Numbered from the stretch's first letter, positions 25,772 through 35,786 are shown. The stretch is 64,000 bases of DNA from Azospirillum sp. OGB3 (GCF_014192915.1 NZ_JACHYN010000001.1:682001-746000), one strand, 5' to 3'. A program made the numbers and translations. Notes: generated by a model from the letters alone, not told the origin.

Positions 25772-26350
25772 ATGAGCGACGAGGGTTTCACGGACCGCGT
25801 TCTGGACGGCGTGAACGGGCTGGACGGAACCGCCCGCCGCAAGGCCGTCGCCCTGGGCGCGGAGGTGCCGGCCCTGCGCGACGGGCTCCAGGTGCCCAGC
25901 TCCCGCATGGTGCTGATGCCGGCGCTGGGGGCGCTGTGGGCCGCCGGACTGGGCATGGAGAAGCCGGGCTGGTCGCGCCTCGCCCGGCAAGGGCTGCTCG
26001 CCATCGCGCTGGGGACGGTGGCCGGCAAGGGGATCAAGCGCGTCGTCTGCCGCGCCCGTCCGAACGAGGGCCGCGACCCCAGCCGCTGGGGCAAGGCGGA
26101 CGGCAAGCACGCCTCCTTCCCCTCCGGCCACGCCATCAACGTGTCGGCGCTGACCACGGCGGTCGGGCTGAACCGCGGCCTCTCCCCGGCCACCATGGTC
26201 AGCCTCGGCTTCGCCGCGGCGGTGGGCTGGTCGAGCCTCGCCACTGAGCGGCACTGGGCGTCCGACTACGCCGCCGGCATGGCGACCGGCGTGCTGGCCG
26301 GTCTGGCCGCCAAGGCGCTCGACGGCTGGGCGGAGGACCAGCTGTCCTGA
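25772..26350 (+). CDS. PAP2-family phosphatase
   Basis: Membrane-associated phosphatidic acid phosphatase type 2 superfamily protein, 192 residues. The three-part phosphatase signature is complete: K-R-V-V-C-R-A-R-P, S-F-P-S-G-H-A and S-S-L-A-T-E-R-H-W-A-S-D. Hydrophobic helices flank the motifs. Substrates of such enzymes include undecaprenyl pyrophosphate and phospholipid phosphates; which applies here is unknown. The start M-S-D-E-G-F was chosen because the frame upstream runs through iteron DNA. It is convergent with glnD (22-base gap) and shares the non-coding iteron region with repA. Confidence 0.87.
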   Translation: MSDEGFTDRVLDGVNGLDGTARRKAVALGAEVPALRDGLQVPSSRMVLMPALGALWAAGLGMEKPGWSRLARQGLLAIALGTVAGKGIKRVVCRARPNEGRDPSRWGKADGKHASFPSGHAINVSALTTAVGLNRGLSPATMVSLGFAAAVGWSSLATERHWASDYAAGMATGVLAGLAAKALDGWAEDQLS

Positions 26351-26372
26351 GGAGCTGGCGTCGCCCCCGCCC

Positions 26373-29180
26373 TCACCCCGCCGGATCGGCGAGCGCGTGC
26401 AGCAGCCGCTCGCGGATCTGGGCCAGCTTGCTCTCATGGGTGACCTTCAGACCGAAGACGTCCTTCACATAGAAGACGTCGATGGCCTTCTCCCCGTAGG
26501 TCGAGATCTTCGCCGAAGAGATTTGCAGCGTCAGGTTGGTCAGCGCGCGGGTCAGGTCGTAGAGCAGGCCGGGGCGGTCGCGCCCGTTGACCTCGATCAC
26601 CGTGTGGGTGGTCGAGGCGTTGTTGTCGATCAGCACGCGCGGCGGCACGTGGAAGACCCGGGTGCGGCTGGCGTGCGGGGCCTTGCGCTTGGTCAGGTCG
26701 TGCAGCGGCTTCAACTGGCCGGACAGCACTTTCTCGATCATCACCGACAGCTTGGCGAGCTTGTCGCCGCTCTCGAAGGCGCCGCCGCCCGCCGCGTCCT
26801 GCACGGTGAAGACGTCCAGCGCCATGCCGTTGGTCATGGTGAAGATGCGGGCGTCGACGATGTCCGCCCCCGCCGCCGCCAGCGCCCCGGCGAGGCGGGA
26901 GAACAGGCCGTGGTGGTCGGTGGCGAAGATCGTCACCTCGGTGATCGCCCGGCCGCGGTCGATGCGCGTGTTGACGGTCAGCGGCCGTTCGTCGCGCAGC
27001 GCCTCGCGGACCAGCCGCGCCTGCCGGCCCAGCGTCTCCGCGTCGAAGGCCAGCCAGTAGGCGGGATAGCCGAGCGCGAGATGCCGGTCGAAATCGGCGT
27101 CGTCGAAGTCGGACAGCTCGGCCCGCAGCGCCGCCTGGGCGGCCTGGATGCGGCGCCCGCGCCCTTCGACCGACAGGCCGCCGGACATCACCTCCTCCGA
27201 ACGGTTGTACAGCTCGCGCAGAAGCGTGGCCTTCCAGTTGTTCCAGCGCTGCGGCCCGACCGCCCGTATGTCCGCCACCGTCAGCACCAGCAGCAGGCGC
27301 AGCCGCTCCGGCGACTGGACGAGCGAGACGAAGTCGCGCACCGTCTTGTCGTCTTCCAGGTCGCGCTTGAAGGCGGTGTAGGACATGGCGAGGTGCCAGC
27401 GCACCAGCCAGGCCACCGTCTCCGTCTCCTCCGCCGTCAGGCCGAGCTGCGGGCACAGCTTCTCCGCCACCCGCGCGCCGAGGATGGAATGGTCGCCGCC
27501 GCGGCCCTTGGCGATGTCGTGCAGCAGCACGGCGACGTAGAGCGCGCGCCGCGACACCACCTTGTGGATCACCTCCGACGACAGCGGCAGCTCGTCGGTC
27601 AGCTCGCCCATCTCGATCTTGTGCAGGATGCCGAGAGCGAACAGCGTGTGCTCGTCCACCGTGTAGACATGGTACATGTCGTACTGCATCTGCGCGACCA
27701 CCCGGCCGAAGTCGGGGATGAAGCGGGCCAGCACCCCGGCCTCGTTCATGCGGCGCAGCGTGATCTCCGGGTCCTTGCGGCCGGTCAGGATCTCCAGGAA
27801 CAGCCGGTTGGCCTCCGGGTCGGCGCGCAGCTTCGGCCCCACCACCGACAGCGAGCGCGTGATGGCGCGCAGAGCGTTGGGGTGGATGTCGATGTCGTTC
27901 TGCTGGGCGGTGTGGAACAGCCGGATCATGTCCAGCGGCTCGTCCTTGAACTGGCGGTCGCTGCGGACGTTCAGCCGCTCGCCGTCCACCACGAAGCCGT
28001 CCACGTCCTTGCGGCGGGCGAGTGCGGCCAGCCGCAGGATGTTGAACTTGGGCGGACGCTTCGATTCCGCCTCCAGCGCCGCGCAGAAGATGCGCGTCAG
28101 GTCACCCACATCCTTGGCGACCAGGAAGTAATGCTTCATGAAGCGTTCCACGCCCTTGGTCCCGGCGTGGTCGGTGTAGCCCATGCGGTTGCCGATCGAC
28201 GTCTGCACGTCGAAGGTCAGCCGGTCCTCCATGCGCCCGGTCAGGTAGTGCAGGTGGCAGCGCGCGGTCCACAGGAAGTTCTGCGCCTTGGCGAAGCGCT
28301 GCGCCTCCTCCGGCAGCAGCACCTTCTTGCCGACCAGATCGTCGACGTCCTCGACCCGGTACAGGTACTTGGCGATCCAGAACAGGGTCTGCAGGTCGCG
28401 CAGGCCGCCCTTGCCGTCCTTCAGGTTGGGTTCCAGCACATAGCGGCTGTCGCCCAGCTTCAGGTGGCGGTTGTCGCGCTCGGCCAGCTTGGCCTCGACG
28501 AATTCCGGCCCGGTGCCGGCCACCACCTCGCGGTCGAAGCGGCGGCGCAGCTCGGTGAACAGCTTGCGCGGACCCCAGAGGTAGCGGGACTCCAGGATGG
28601 CGGTGCGGATGGTGACGTCGGCCTTGGACTGGCGGATGCAGTCGTCGACGCTGCGCACCGCGTGGCCGACCTTCAGCCCGAGGTCCCACAGGATGTAGAG
28701 CATGTACTCCACCACCTGCTCCACCCGCGGGGTGCGCTTGTAGGGCAGCAGGAACAGCAGGTCGATGTCGGAGAAGGGCGCCAGCTCGCCCCGGCCGTAG
28801 CCGCCGGTGGCGACGATGTCGAACACCTCGCCGGAGGTCGGGTTGGGCGAGGGGAAGATGTGGGTGACCGTGAGGTCGGCCAGCGAACGCACCACCCCGT
28901 CGGCGAGGTAGCAGTTCTGCCGCACGCAGTCCTCGCCCGACCCCTTGGCCTCGAAGCGGGCGCGCACCTCCGCCCGTCCGTCGTTCAGCGCGCCGCGCAG
29001 CCGGGCGATCAGGGCGGGGCGCAGCTTGTCGCCGGTTCCATGCTCCGCCACCAGCTTCTCCAGATCCTCCGCCAGCTTGCGCCGGGACAGGATCGCGCGC
29101 TTGTTGGGGATGTTGGCGGTGCCGGCGTCCTTGGCGTCGGACGCATCGGCGGAGGCGGCGCGGGTGGAGAGCATCGGCAA
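26373..29180 (-). CDS. glnD: Bifunctional PII uridylyltransferase/uridylyl-removing enzyme
   Basis: Primary nitrogen sensor: adds UMP to PII proteins (GlnB/GlnZ) when glutamine is low and removes it when glutamine is high. At 935 residues it is full length. The nucleotidyltransferase motif G-G-Y-G-R-G-E-L-A-P-F-S-D-I-D lies at residues 126-140. The HD hydrolase domain has H-D at residues 554-555 (L-L-H-D-I-A-K-G-R-G-G-D-H-S). Two C-terminal ACT domains, the glutamine sensors, occupy roughly 745-820 and 865-935 (T-D-H-H-G-L-F-S-R-L and R-D-R-P-G-L-L-Y-D-L). In Azospirillum GlnD controls nitrogen fixation through PII. The start may be the second Met (M-L-S-T-R), two codons in. Confidence 0.97.
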   Translation of the reverse strand: MPMLSTRAASADASDAKDAGTANIPNKRAILSRRKLAEDLEKLVAEHGTGDKLRPALIARLRGALNDGRAEVRARFEAKGSGEDCVRQNCYLADGVVRSLADLTVTHIFPSPNPTSGEVFDIVATGGYGRGELAPFSDIDLLFLLPYKRTPRVEQVVEYMLYILWDLGLKVGHAVRSVDDCIRQSKADVTIRTAILESRYLWGPRKLFTELRRRFDREVVAGTGPEFVEAKLAERDNRHLKLGDSRYVLEPNLKDGKGGLRDLQTLFWIAKYLYRVEDVDDLVGKKVLLPEEAQRFAKAQNFLWTARCHLHYLTGRMEDRLTFDVQTSIGNRMGYTDHAGTKGVERFMKHYFLVAKDVGDLTRIFCAALEAESKRPPKFNILRLAALARRKDVDGFVVDGERLNVRSDRQFKDEPLDMIRLFHTAQQNDIDIHPNALRAITRSLSVVGPKLRADPEANRLFLEILTGRKDPEITLRRMNEAGVLARFIPDFGRVVAQMQYDMYHVYTVDEHTLFALGILHKIEMGELTDELPLSSEVIHKVVSRRALYVAVLLHDIAKGRGGDHSILGARVAEKLCPQLGLTAEETETVAWLVRWHLAMSYTAFKRDLEDDKTVRDFVSLVQSPERLRLLLVLTVADIRAVGPQRWNNWKATLLRELYNRSEEVMSGGLSVEGRGRRIQAAQAALRAELSDFDDADFDRHLALGYPAYWLAFDAETLGRQARLVREALRDERPLTVNTRIDRGRAITEVTIFATDHHGLFSRLAGALAAAGADIVDARIFTMTNGMALDVFTVQDAAGGGAFESGDKLAKLSVMIEKVLSGQLKPLHDLTKRKAPHASRTRVFHVPPRVLIDNNASTTHTVIEVNGRDRPGLLYDLTRALTNLTLQISSAKISTYGEKAIDVFYVKDVFGLKVTHESKLAQIRERLLHALADPAG

Positions 29181-29385
29181 AACGTGAGCCTTCCCAGGAA
29201 TGCGAGGGGTGCGACGAACCGTGCGGCGTCCCGACTATAACGGGAAAGACGATAATTCGCACGCGGCACACCAAAAGAGGCTGCCGTCTGTTTCCTGCAT
29301 GATCCAACTGGGAGCGGCGCTGTGACGACTGCGCTGTGACGGCCGTCACTGACGCGCTCCAATCCGAAGAGGTAAGGAGTCGTCC

Positions 29386-29781
29386 GTGAGACACGCGCGA
29401 GGGAGGCCATTGATGATCCCGAACCCCGGTACGGCACGGCGGGAGCTGGCGAACCTCGGCAATGCCCTGACCCTGGCGGAGCGCGGCCTGCCGCGCCACA
29501 CCCCGGCCGAACTGATGGCTTGGCTGGTGCATGCCCTGGCGCTGTGCCCCGGCTCGATCGGTGACGCGCTTCTCTTCGAGATTTGCGGCACCGCCACCGA
29601 CACCGGCGCCCCCGACAACGTCAAGATCGCCCAGATCCGCAAGGGCTGGGCTGCGGTGGTGCGGGCGCAGTTCCGCCTGCGCGGGCTGATCGTGGTCGCC
29701 GGCGAAGGCGACTGGCGAGTGTACGGTGACGAGGGATGGTCAGGGAAACAGAGGGGTATAAAGAAGAATTATACAAAATAG
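29386..29781 (+). CDS. Hypothetical protein ending at the island border
   Basis: A 131-residue protein not recognised. GTG 29386 has AAGGAG at good distance, while ATG 29413 also has GGGAGG, so either may be used. The body is GC-rich and looks helical, with V-K-I-A-Q-I-R-K-G-W-A-A-V-V-R-A-Q-F-R-L-R-G-L and D-W-R-V-Y suggesting a small winged or DNA-associated fold, which is speculative. The last ~12 residues, R-G-I-K-K-N-Y-T-K, are encoded by AT-rich DNA unlike the rest. The original C-terminus may therefore have been replaced when the neighbouring AT-rich segment arrived. A bidirectional terminator follows. Confidence 0.6.
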   Translation: MRHARGRPLMIPNPGTARRELANLGNALTLAERGLPRHTPAELMAWLVHALALCPGSIGDALLFEICGTATDTGAPDNVKIAQIRKGWAAVVRAQFRLRGLIVVAGEGDWRVYGDEGWSGKQRGIKKNYTK

Positions 29782-29798
29782 GACGTTCTTGTCATTTT

Positions 29799-29833
29799 AA
29801 AAAAGAGCGCATCGGGAGATGCGCTCTTTTTTT
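29799..29833. terminator. Bidirectional rho-independent terminator
   Basis: AAAAAAGAGCGCATC and GATGCGCTCTTTTTT pair around GGGA, giving T-runs in both directions. It separates the hypothetical gene (plus) from the RelA/SpoT-domain gene (minus). Confidence 0.9.
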
Positions 29834-29968
29834 GCGGCGCGATCAATCGCCTTCGTGAGGAAGGACATACATTGGGCTATCCCTTCTGCTGCGTTGCTTG
29901 TGTTGGTACTTTTAATTGTAGTTTTACCAGTCTTTGCAAGACTGGAATTGCTCAACACTTTGCCTTCA

Positions 29969-31837
29969 TCATTCTCCTCCGTCAAGTGGCCTTAAGGCTG
30001 ATCCAAAAAGTATGGTCAAAGCGGTGTTGTATGCATCCAACTCTCCTCCTCTCAAAAATTCCTTCATTTTTGTTAGGACATCTGCGGAGTTCTCAGGGGA
30101 GGTTTCCTGGGTATAATCCATTCTTCCTTTGGTGAGGGCGAATAATCTGCTTGCGAGTTCCGAGGCGTACCTTCTCGCTTTGTCTCTGTTTTCCAACCAG
30201 AACCAAGCAGCAGCCAATGTCTCTGTCGTCTCAAGATCAGCTTTGCTTTTCTTCTGCACAAACTCTTCAAGAGAAGCGACAGCTGAACTCAGCTCGGGTC
30301 TTGCAGAGTTGTCAATTTTTGCCAGCTCAAGTATGTAATATACCCAGGAGTTTGTAGCCTTCAGACCTTCCAAATTTTTGGAGTCTGCAATAAATTCAGA
30401 TTTACTTTTGGCTTCGTAACAATAAGTGATAGCGCTACGGAGCAGCTTTCCTTTCTCGTCCAGAGATGAAATGCTTTTGCTCTTAAACCATATGGCGAAT
30501 GCGAGATTGCGAGGAACCGCGGCATGAAGCCAATGGTCTGAGGAAATGGCGCTGTCCGTTGACAACGTCTCCATGGCTCTTTTGAAATAGCTGATCGACA
30601 TGTCAATGTCTGGCAGTCGCATCAAGCGCGCATGCCGGTAAAGAGCAACTGTATCATTTGGATACTTACTTATAATCCTTTCATATATTGACGATATTCG
30701 ATCAAAATCGTCATCTGACCCAAGGGTCCTGCAATAGGCATCTTCCATGGCAAGTCCATAGTCGACGTCCCAATTTCCCACTTTCGCAGAAAGAATATTC
30801 TTTTTTTCTGCTATTTTGTACAGCTCATCAAATGCCAGGGCAGCTTTTAAGAAAAGGTCTTTCTTGGCCTTTTCGTCGTGGCTTCTTTCCGCGTTCTCTC
30901 GTGTCAGGAATGCGTTGGTCAGAAGCTCATGCATGTCGGTGGGCAGCACGCTTTGCAGAATGGAGCGCGCCGATGCTGCGGAGTCAGCCGGGCGGCTGTC
31001 GGTTCGCGTGGGTGAATCGGCAATTTTCCGTGAGGCGATGGCGTTGTTGAAAATGATGCTGGCCTGCTGGCTTGCGCCATCGAGGCTTGTTTTTAAAGCA
31101 TTCAGATATGGCATCCATGTTTTGATCTGTGGATCGCTGGGATCCAGCGAACCACCACGCTGAGGAATATAACGAAGCGCATGTTCGGTTTCACACCATG
31201 CCTCTTCAAATATATCCCTTATCTGTATTTCTACAGTAAAATCTATGTCCACATTTTTCCCGTCTGGTCCCTTGAAGTGAACAGGTACATAGGCGACCAA
31301 ATGGACAGAAGAGTACCCGCTCTTTTTTGTCTCGGGCGGCTGTAGAACCGCTTCAAAACCATACTTCTTAACGAGGCCAAGGATATCTTCGTTAATGGAC
31401 AAAGGATCGCCATCGGGTCTGCTTGTGTAGATAACAAGCTCCTTCAAGCCATCTTTCTTGAACGGGGAAGCTATTACGGAGTTATGGCGTATTAATTCGA
31501 TTATTGTCGAAACGGCTAGAGGGATATGCTGAAGAAATTTTGTTACTATGCGAAATCCAACAGCGTCCGTTACATGCTCCGGTTCATAATGCCATGCCGT
31601 GTCGCCAAACCTTTTCGACTCGCTTCTTTTTCTTTCAACTTTCTCCTTTATTGAAGATGTCTGCTTTATTCTGTGCTTCAAGGCGTAAGGCTTGATGTCT
31701 TCGGCCGAAGACTCGATCAGGACTTTTTCAAGAACTGGAAGCAATAGCTTGTAAGCCTCCTGGGCGCCGGCGTTTGCTCGCGCAGCCCGTACCGTTAATT
31801 CATCTCCTTCGCTGCGACCGCTAGTATTTCTGCTCAT
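29969..31837 (-). CDS. RelA/SpoT nucleotide-synthetase-domain protein with long C-terminal helical-repeat region
   Basis: A 622-residue protein encoded by DNA far more AT-rich than its surroundings. Residues ~45-230 carry a RelA/SpoT synthetase fold: H-R-I-K-Q-T-S-S-I-K-E-K (55-66), T-D-A-V-G-F-R-I-V (90-98), G-Y-S-S-V-H (174-179), V-E-I-Q-I-R (202-207) and E-H-A-L-R-Y (218-223), the motifs of alarmone synthetases. There is no hydrolase (HD) domain. Residues ~300-620 form a helical, TPR-like array (for example Y-P-N-D-T-V-A-L-Y-R-H-A-R-L). Known relatives include housekeeping small alarmone synthetases and toxic ones (toxSAS, CapRel) used against phages. The AT-rich context, lone position and extra domain favour an accessory or defence role, but that is inference. 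No antitoxin gene was found beside it. Confidence 0.8.
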   Translation of the reverse strand: MSRNTSGRSEGDELTVRAARANAGAQEAYKLLLPVLEKVLIESSAEDIKPYALKHRIKQTSSIKEKVERKRSESKRFGDTAWHYEPEHVTDAVGFRIVTKFLQHIPLAVSTIIELIRHNSVIASPFKKDGLKELVIYTSRPDGDPLSINEDILGLVKKYGFEAVLQPPETKKSGYSSVHLVAYVPVHFKGPDGKNVDIDFTVEIQIRDIFEEAWCETEHALRYIPQRGGSLDPSDPQIKTWMPYLNALKTSLDGASQQASIIFNNAIASRKIADSPTRTDSRPADSAASARSILQSVLPTDMHELLTNAFLTRENAERSHDEKAKKDLFLKAALAFDELYKIAEKKNILSAKVGNWDVDYGLAMEDAYCRTLGSDDDFDRISSIYERIISKYPNDTVALYRHARLMRLPDIDMSISYFKRAMETLSTDSAISSDHWLHAAVPRNLAFAIWFKSKSISSLDEKGKLLRSAITYCYEAKSKSEFIADSKNLEGLKATNSWVYYILELAKIDNSARPELSSAVASLEEFVQKKSKADLETTETLAAAWFWLENRDKARRYASELASRLFALTKGRMDYTQETSPENSADVLTKMKEFLRGGELDAYNTALTILFGSALRPLDGGE

Positions 31838-32278
31838 TTCTTTATTCGCTTCTTTGCTAAGGGTCGTTTGTATTTTTTCAACAATTCAGAGAACATCTTT
31901 TTTGGAGATGCCTCGAATCATCCTGACGAAACATAACTCACGAAGAGTTTTCAGAAAAATAAAAAGAGGAAAGGAAGGGAAAAAATTCATATGTATGTAT
32001 TTATCGAAATGTCGAAAGGGGTTTTGCTGTCTGAAAACTGAATGTGAATGTATGAATGCATGGTTGGCCGAGGGGCTGTGGACAAAAATGGACCTCAACC
32101 CGACCTCACATTATCAAGCGCAAAGCCCGACGGGTCAGGCTTTGCGCTTGTCATCAAACGACGGGCGCGTCCGTCCGGCGGCTTGCCTTTGCAGGCATGA
32201 ATGTGCGGGGCCGCCGTCGCGGACCTTACCGTCGCGCATCAGTCAGCACTGGCGCTCGACCGTGCCAGCCATCTGATT
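31838..32278. other. AT-rich intergenic region upstream of the RelA/SpoT-domain gene
   Basis: About 440 bases. The first ~220 are strongly AT-rich and probably hold the promoter of the minus-strand gene. Small frames here use unlikely amino-acid mixtures and no good ribosome sites. Composition returns to the GC-rich host average near 32060-32110, just before a perfect hairpin at 32115-32150. Confidence 0.5.
32115..32150. other. Perfect 13-bp hairpin at the right edge of the AT-rich island
   Basis: CAAGCGCAAAGCC (32115-32127) and GGCTTTGCGCTTG (32138-32150) pair perfectly around a 10-base loop. No T-run follows on either strand, so it is not a classic terminator. It may be an mRNA end, a protein site, or a trace of the insertion border. 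Confidence 0.7.
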
Positions 32279-32815
32279 TTACTCCTCGCGCACCGACAGG
32301 TGGATGTTGGCGCCGCCGTTGCCTTCGAGAATCTCGGCGGCCTCCACCTCGTCCTCCACCTCGGCGGTGCGCACCCACAGGATGACGCCGCCGGTCTCCA
32401 GCGCGCGGCTGAACTCGTCCGTGTCGGGATGGCTGGTCAGCTCGTCCAGGTAATCCTTGATGGCGACGCCGCCCAGACCGGCGGCGACGATGGCGGCCAG
32501 CGGCGCGGCGATCGGACCGCCGACGATGGCGAGAAGCCCGGCGGTGGTCAGGGGGAAGGCGTATTTCAGCTCGCCCACCAGCCCGGTCAGGGCCTCGTCC
32601 GACGGGGCCTGCGGGCGCTGGTCGGCGGCCTCCAGCGAGGTGTGGCTGGCCAGCACCGACAGGTCGTCGCGGTCGAAGCCGGCGTCCAGAAGGGCGGCCA
32701 CGGCCTTGTCGAACGCCTCGCGGGTCTTGAACAGGGCGACGACCTCGCGCACCTCCCGGACGGTGTCCTGGCCATTCGTGGTCCGGCCATCAGTGTTGTC
32801 GGGCGCTTGCGTCAC
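32279..32815 (-). CDS. Hypothetical protein with glycine-rich membrane-like segment
   Basis: A 178-residue protein starting at GTG 32815 with GGAGACCGCC upstream. The N-terminal part (V-A-L-F-K-T-R-E-A-F-D-K-A-V-A-A-L-L-D-A-G-F) resembles the ferredoxin-like fold of general-stress/heat-tolerance domains. A hydrophobic glycine-rich stretch follows (L-L-A-I-V-G-G-P-I-A-A-P-L-A-A-I-V-A-A-G-L-G-G), as in glycine-zipper proteins. The C-terminus repeats the small fold (G-G-V-I-L-W-V-R). Such proteins are often induced by stress; function is not established. It reads away from mutS, and the two share a 137-base divergent promoter region. Confidence 0.7.
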   Translation of the reverse strand: MTQAPDNTDGRTTNGQDTVREVREVVALFKTREAFDKAVAALLDAGFDRDDLSVLASHTSLEAADQRPQAPSDEALTGLVGELKYAFPLTTAGLLAIVGGPIAAPLAAIVAAGLGGVAIKDYLDELTSHPDTDEFSRALETGGVILWVRTAEVEDEVEAAEILEGNGGANIHLSVREE

Positions 32816-32952
32816 GGCGGTCTCCTTCAGCTTCGGCTTGCTCGTTCTACGGGCATCGAACAGTCTAACGAAGCGGTCATCGCGGCACCAGCGCGGGCGT
32901 GCTAGGGTGCCGGCCCGACCTCGCCCGTCACAACGCAACCGGTTGAAGACCC

Positions 32953-35673
32953 GTGTCCGACGCGCCCGCCACCATTTCGCCCGCCGCCATCGTTCCTCCC
33001 GCCATCATTCCCCCCGATGCCACCCCGATGATGGCGCAGTATCTGGAGATCAAGCAGGCCCATCCCGACTGCCTGCTGTTCTACCGGATGGGCGATTTCT
33101 ACGAGATGTTCTTCGAGGACGCGGTGAACGCCGCCCGAACGCTGGACATCGCGCTGACCAAGCGCGGCCAGCATCTGGGCGAGGACATCCCAATGTGCGG
33201 CGTCCCGGTCCACAGCCACGAATCCTACCTGCAGCGCCTGATCCGCCAGGGCTTCCGCGTCGCCATCTGCGAGCAGATGGAGGATCCGGCGGAGGCCAAG
33301 AAGCGCGGTTCCAAGTCGGTGGTGAAGCGCGGGGTCATCCGCATCGTCACCCCCGGCACGCTGACCGAGGACAGCCTGCTCGATTCCCGCGCCTCCAACT
33401 GGCTGGCCGCGGTGGCGGAAGCGGCGGGCGGCCTCGGGCTGGCCTGGCTGGAGCTGTCCACCGGCGAACTGGTCGTGCAGCCTGTGGAACGCGCCGGCCT
33501 CGGCGCCGCGCTCGGCCGCCTCGACCCGCAGGAGGTGCTGGTCTCCGAGAAGCTGTGCCAGAGCCCCGACCTCTATGAGCTGTGGGGCGAGTGGAAGCCG
33601 CGCCTGACCGTGCAGCCGACCCCACGCTTCGACAGCGAGAACGGGCGGCAGCGGCTGCTCGGCCTCTACGGCGTCGGCACGCTGGACGCCTACGGCCAGT
33701 TTTCGCGCGCCGAGGTGGCGGCGGCCGGCGCCCTGGTCGCCTATGTGGAACTGACGCAGAAGGGCCGCGTGCCGCGCCTGTCGCCGCCGCGCCGGCTCGG
33801 CCCCGGCGCGGTCATGGAGATCGACGCGGCGACCCGCCGCAACCTGGAGCTGACCCGCACCCTGACCGGCGACCGGCGCGGCAGCCTGCTCGCCACCATC
33901 GACCGCACGGTGACCGGGGCGGGGGCGCGTCTGCTCGCCGCCCAGCTCTCGGCGCCGCTGACCAACCCCGCGGCCATCGCCAAGCGGCTTGACATGGTTG
34001 AATTCGCGCTGAACGAGGAGCGGCTGCGCGGCGACCTGCGCGAGGCGCTGCGCCGCTGCCCGGACCTGGAGCGCGCCCTGTCCCGCCTGACGCTGGGACG
34101 CGGCGGCCCGCGCGATCTCGCGGCCGTGCGCGACGGTCTGGCCCAGGCGTCGACCATCCGCCTGCTGCTCAACGGCCATCCCGGCGGCCCGTTGCCCGAC
34201 GGGCTGGGCGCCGTGACCAAGGGGCTGGGCGAGCACAGCGAGCTGGTCAATCAGTTGACCCAGGCGCTGGCGCCGGAGCTGCCACTGCTCGCCCGCGACG
34301 GCGGCTTCATCGCGCGCGACTATTCCTACGCGCTTGACGAGCTGGTGACCCTGCGCGACGAGAGCCGGCGGCTGATCGCCGGGCTTCAGGTCAAATACGC
34401 CGGCATCGCCGGGGTTCCGGCGCTGAAGATCAAGCACAACAACGTGCTCGGCTATCACATCGAAGTGACGGCGACCCACGCGGACAAGCTGATGTCCGAG
34501 AAGGGGCGCGAGGTCTTCATGCACCGCCAGACCATGGCGAACGCCGTGCGCTTCGGCACGGTCGAGCTGTCGGACCTGGAGCGCCGCATCTCCGAGGCCG
34601 CCGACAAGGCGCTGGCCGTGGAGCTGGAGCTGTTCAACGACCTCGTGGAGGAGGTGACCAGCCGCGCCGAGGCCATCGCCCAGGCGGCCCACGCGCTGGC
34701 CGCGCTCGACGTCGCCGCCTCGCTGGCCGAGCTGGCGGCGGAGCGGCGCTACCGCCGGCCGGTGGTGGACGGCAGCCTCGCCTTCTCGATCAAGGGCGGG
34801 CGGCACCCGGTGGTCGAGGCGGTGCTGGACGCCGGCAACGCCGGACCCTTCGTCGCCAACGACTGCGACCTCGCCCCGGACAACCGGCTGTGGCTGCTGA
34901 CCGGCCCGAACATGGCCGGTAAGTCGACCTTCCTGCGCCAGAACGCGCTGATCGCCGTGCTGGCCCAGATGGGCGGCTTCGTGCCGGCGGAGAGCGCGCA
35001 CATCGGGGTGGTGGACCGGCTCTACAGCCGCGTCGGTGCGGCCGACGATCTGGCGCGCGGCCGCTCGACCTTCATGGTGGAGATGGTGGAGACCGCGGCC
35101 ATCCTGAACCAGTCCGGCGACCGCGCGCTGGTCATCCTGGACGAGATCGGGCGCGGCACGGCGACCTTCGACGGCCTGTCCATCGCCTGGGCCTGCGTGG
35201 AGCATCTGCACGACGTCAACCGCTGCCGCGCGCTGTTCGCCACCCACTACCACGAGCTGACCATGCTGGCCGGCAAGCTGCCGGGCCTGTCCTGCCACAC
35301 CATGCGCATCAAGGAATGGCAGGGCGACGTCGTCTTCCTGCACGAGGTGACGGCGGGGGCGGCGGACCGCAGCTACGGCATCCATGTGGCGAAGCTGGCC
35401 GGCCTGCCCGGCGCCGTGGTGGGCCGTGCCGAGGAGGTGCTGACCATCCTGGAATCGGGCGACCAGAACGCCGCCATCCACCGTCTGGCCGAGGATCTGC
35501 CGCTGTTCAGCGCCGCCCTGAAGCGCCCGCCGCCGGCCCCCGCGGTGTCGGCGCCCGCCGCTCCGCTGGAACCGTCGCGGGTGGAGGAGGCGCTGAAGTC
35601 CATCGACCCGGACAGCCTGACGCCGCGTCAGGCGCTGGAGGAGTTGTACCGTCTGAGAGGATTGCTCCCTTAG
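32953..35673 (+). CDS. mutS: DNA mismatch repair protein MutS
   Basis: Recognises base mismatches and small loops after replication, 906 residues. The start is GTG 32953. The mismatch-binding F-Y-E-M-F motif lies near residue 50 ([11 protein letters not shown]). The ATPase domain has Walker [11 protein letters not shown] near residue 650, [15 protein letters not shown], and Walker B with the dimer signature [14 protein letters not shown]. The C-terminal tail includes an Ala/Pro-rich linker and the tetramer helix ([13 protein letters not shown]). An A/P-rich 25-residue N-terminal leader before M-M-A-Q-Y-L-E-I-K is longer than usual. Confidence 0.97.
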   Translation: MSDAPATISPAAIVPPAIIPPDATPMMAQYLEIKQAHPDCLLFYRMGDFYEMFFEDAVNAARTLDIALTKRGQHLGEDIPMCGVPVHSHESYLQRLIRQGFRVAICEQMEDPAEAKKRGSKSVVKRGVIRIVTPGTLTEDSLLDSRASNWLAAVAEAAGGLGLAWLELSTGELVVQPVERAGLGAALGRLDPQEVLVSEKLCQSPDLYELWGEWKPRLTVQPTPRFDSENGRQRLLGLYGVGTLDAYGQFSRAEVAAAGALVAYVELTQKGRVPRLSPPRRLGPGAVMEIDAATRRNLELTRTLTGDRRGSLLATIDRTVTGAGARLLAAQLSAPLTNPAAIAKRLDMVEFALNEERLRGDLREALRRCPDLERALSRLTLGRGGPRDLAAVRDGLAQASTIRLLLNGHPGGPLPDGLGAVTKGLGEHSELVNQLTQALAPELPLLARDGGFIARDYSYALDELVTLRDESRRLIAGLQVKYAGIAGVPALKIKHNNVLGYHIEVTATHADKLMSEKGREVFMHRQTMANAVRFGTVELSDLERRISEAADKALAVELELFNDLVEEVTSRAEAIAQAAHALAALDVAASLAELAAERRYRRPVVDGSLAFSIKGGRHPVVEAVLDAGNAGPFVANDCDLAPDNRLWLLTGPNMAGKSTFLRQNALIAVLAQMGGFVPAESAHIGVVDRLYSRVGAADDLARGRSTFMVEMVETAAILNQSGDRALVILDEIGRGTATFDGLSIAWACVEHLHDVNRCRALFATHYHELTMLAGKLPGLSCHTMRIKEWQGDVVFLHEVTAGAADRSYGIHVAKLAGLPGAVVGRAEEVLTILESGDQNAAIHRLAEDLPLFSAALKRPPPAPAVSAPAAPLEPSRVEEALKSIDPDSLTPRQALEELYRLRGLLP

Positions 35674-35786
35674 ACGGGAATATTTGCGACGATAGACACG
35701 CTGTTGTATGAGAATCCGCCGCCGCAGCGTCCCGTGCCATGGGCAAGGGGCGTTGTCATCCAAGCGGCGGGAAGGGGGTGTGTTTA

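Noticed and set aside
26397..29240. A 947-codon open frame on the plus strand opposite glnD
   Set aside because: Antisense shadow of a GC-rich gene; it is rich in His, Val, Asp and Gln with no domain, while glnD on the other strand has every family motif.
32902..35763. A 953-codon open frame opposite mutS
   Set aside because: Antisense shadow with repetitive His/Gln/Arg/Val content and no ribosome site; mutS explains the region.
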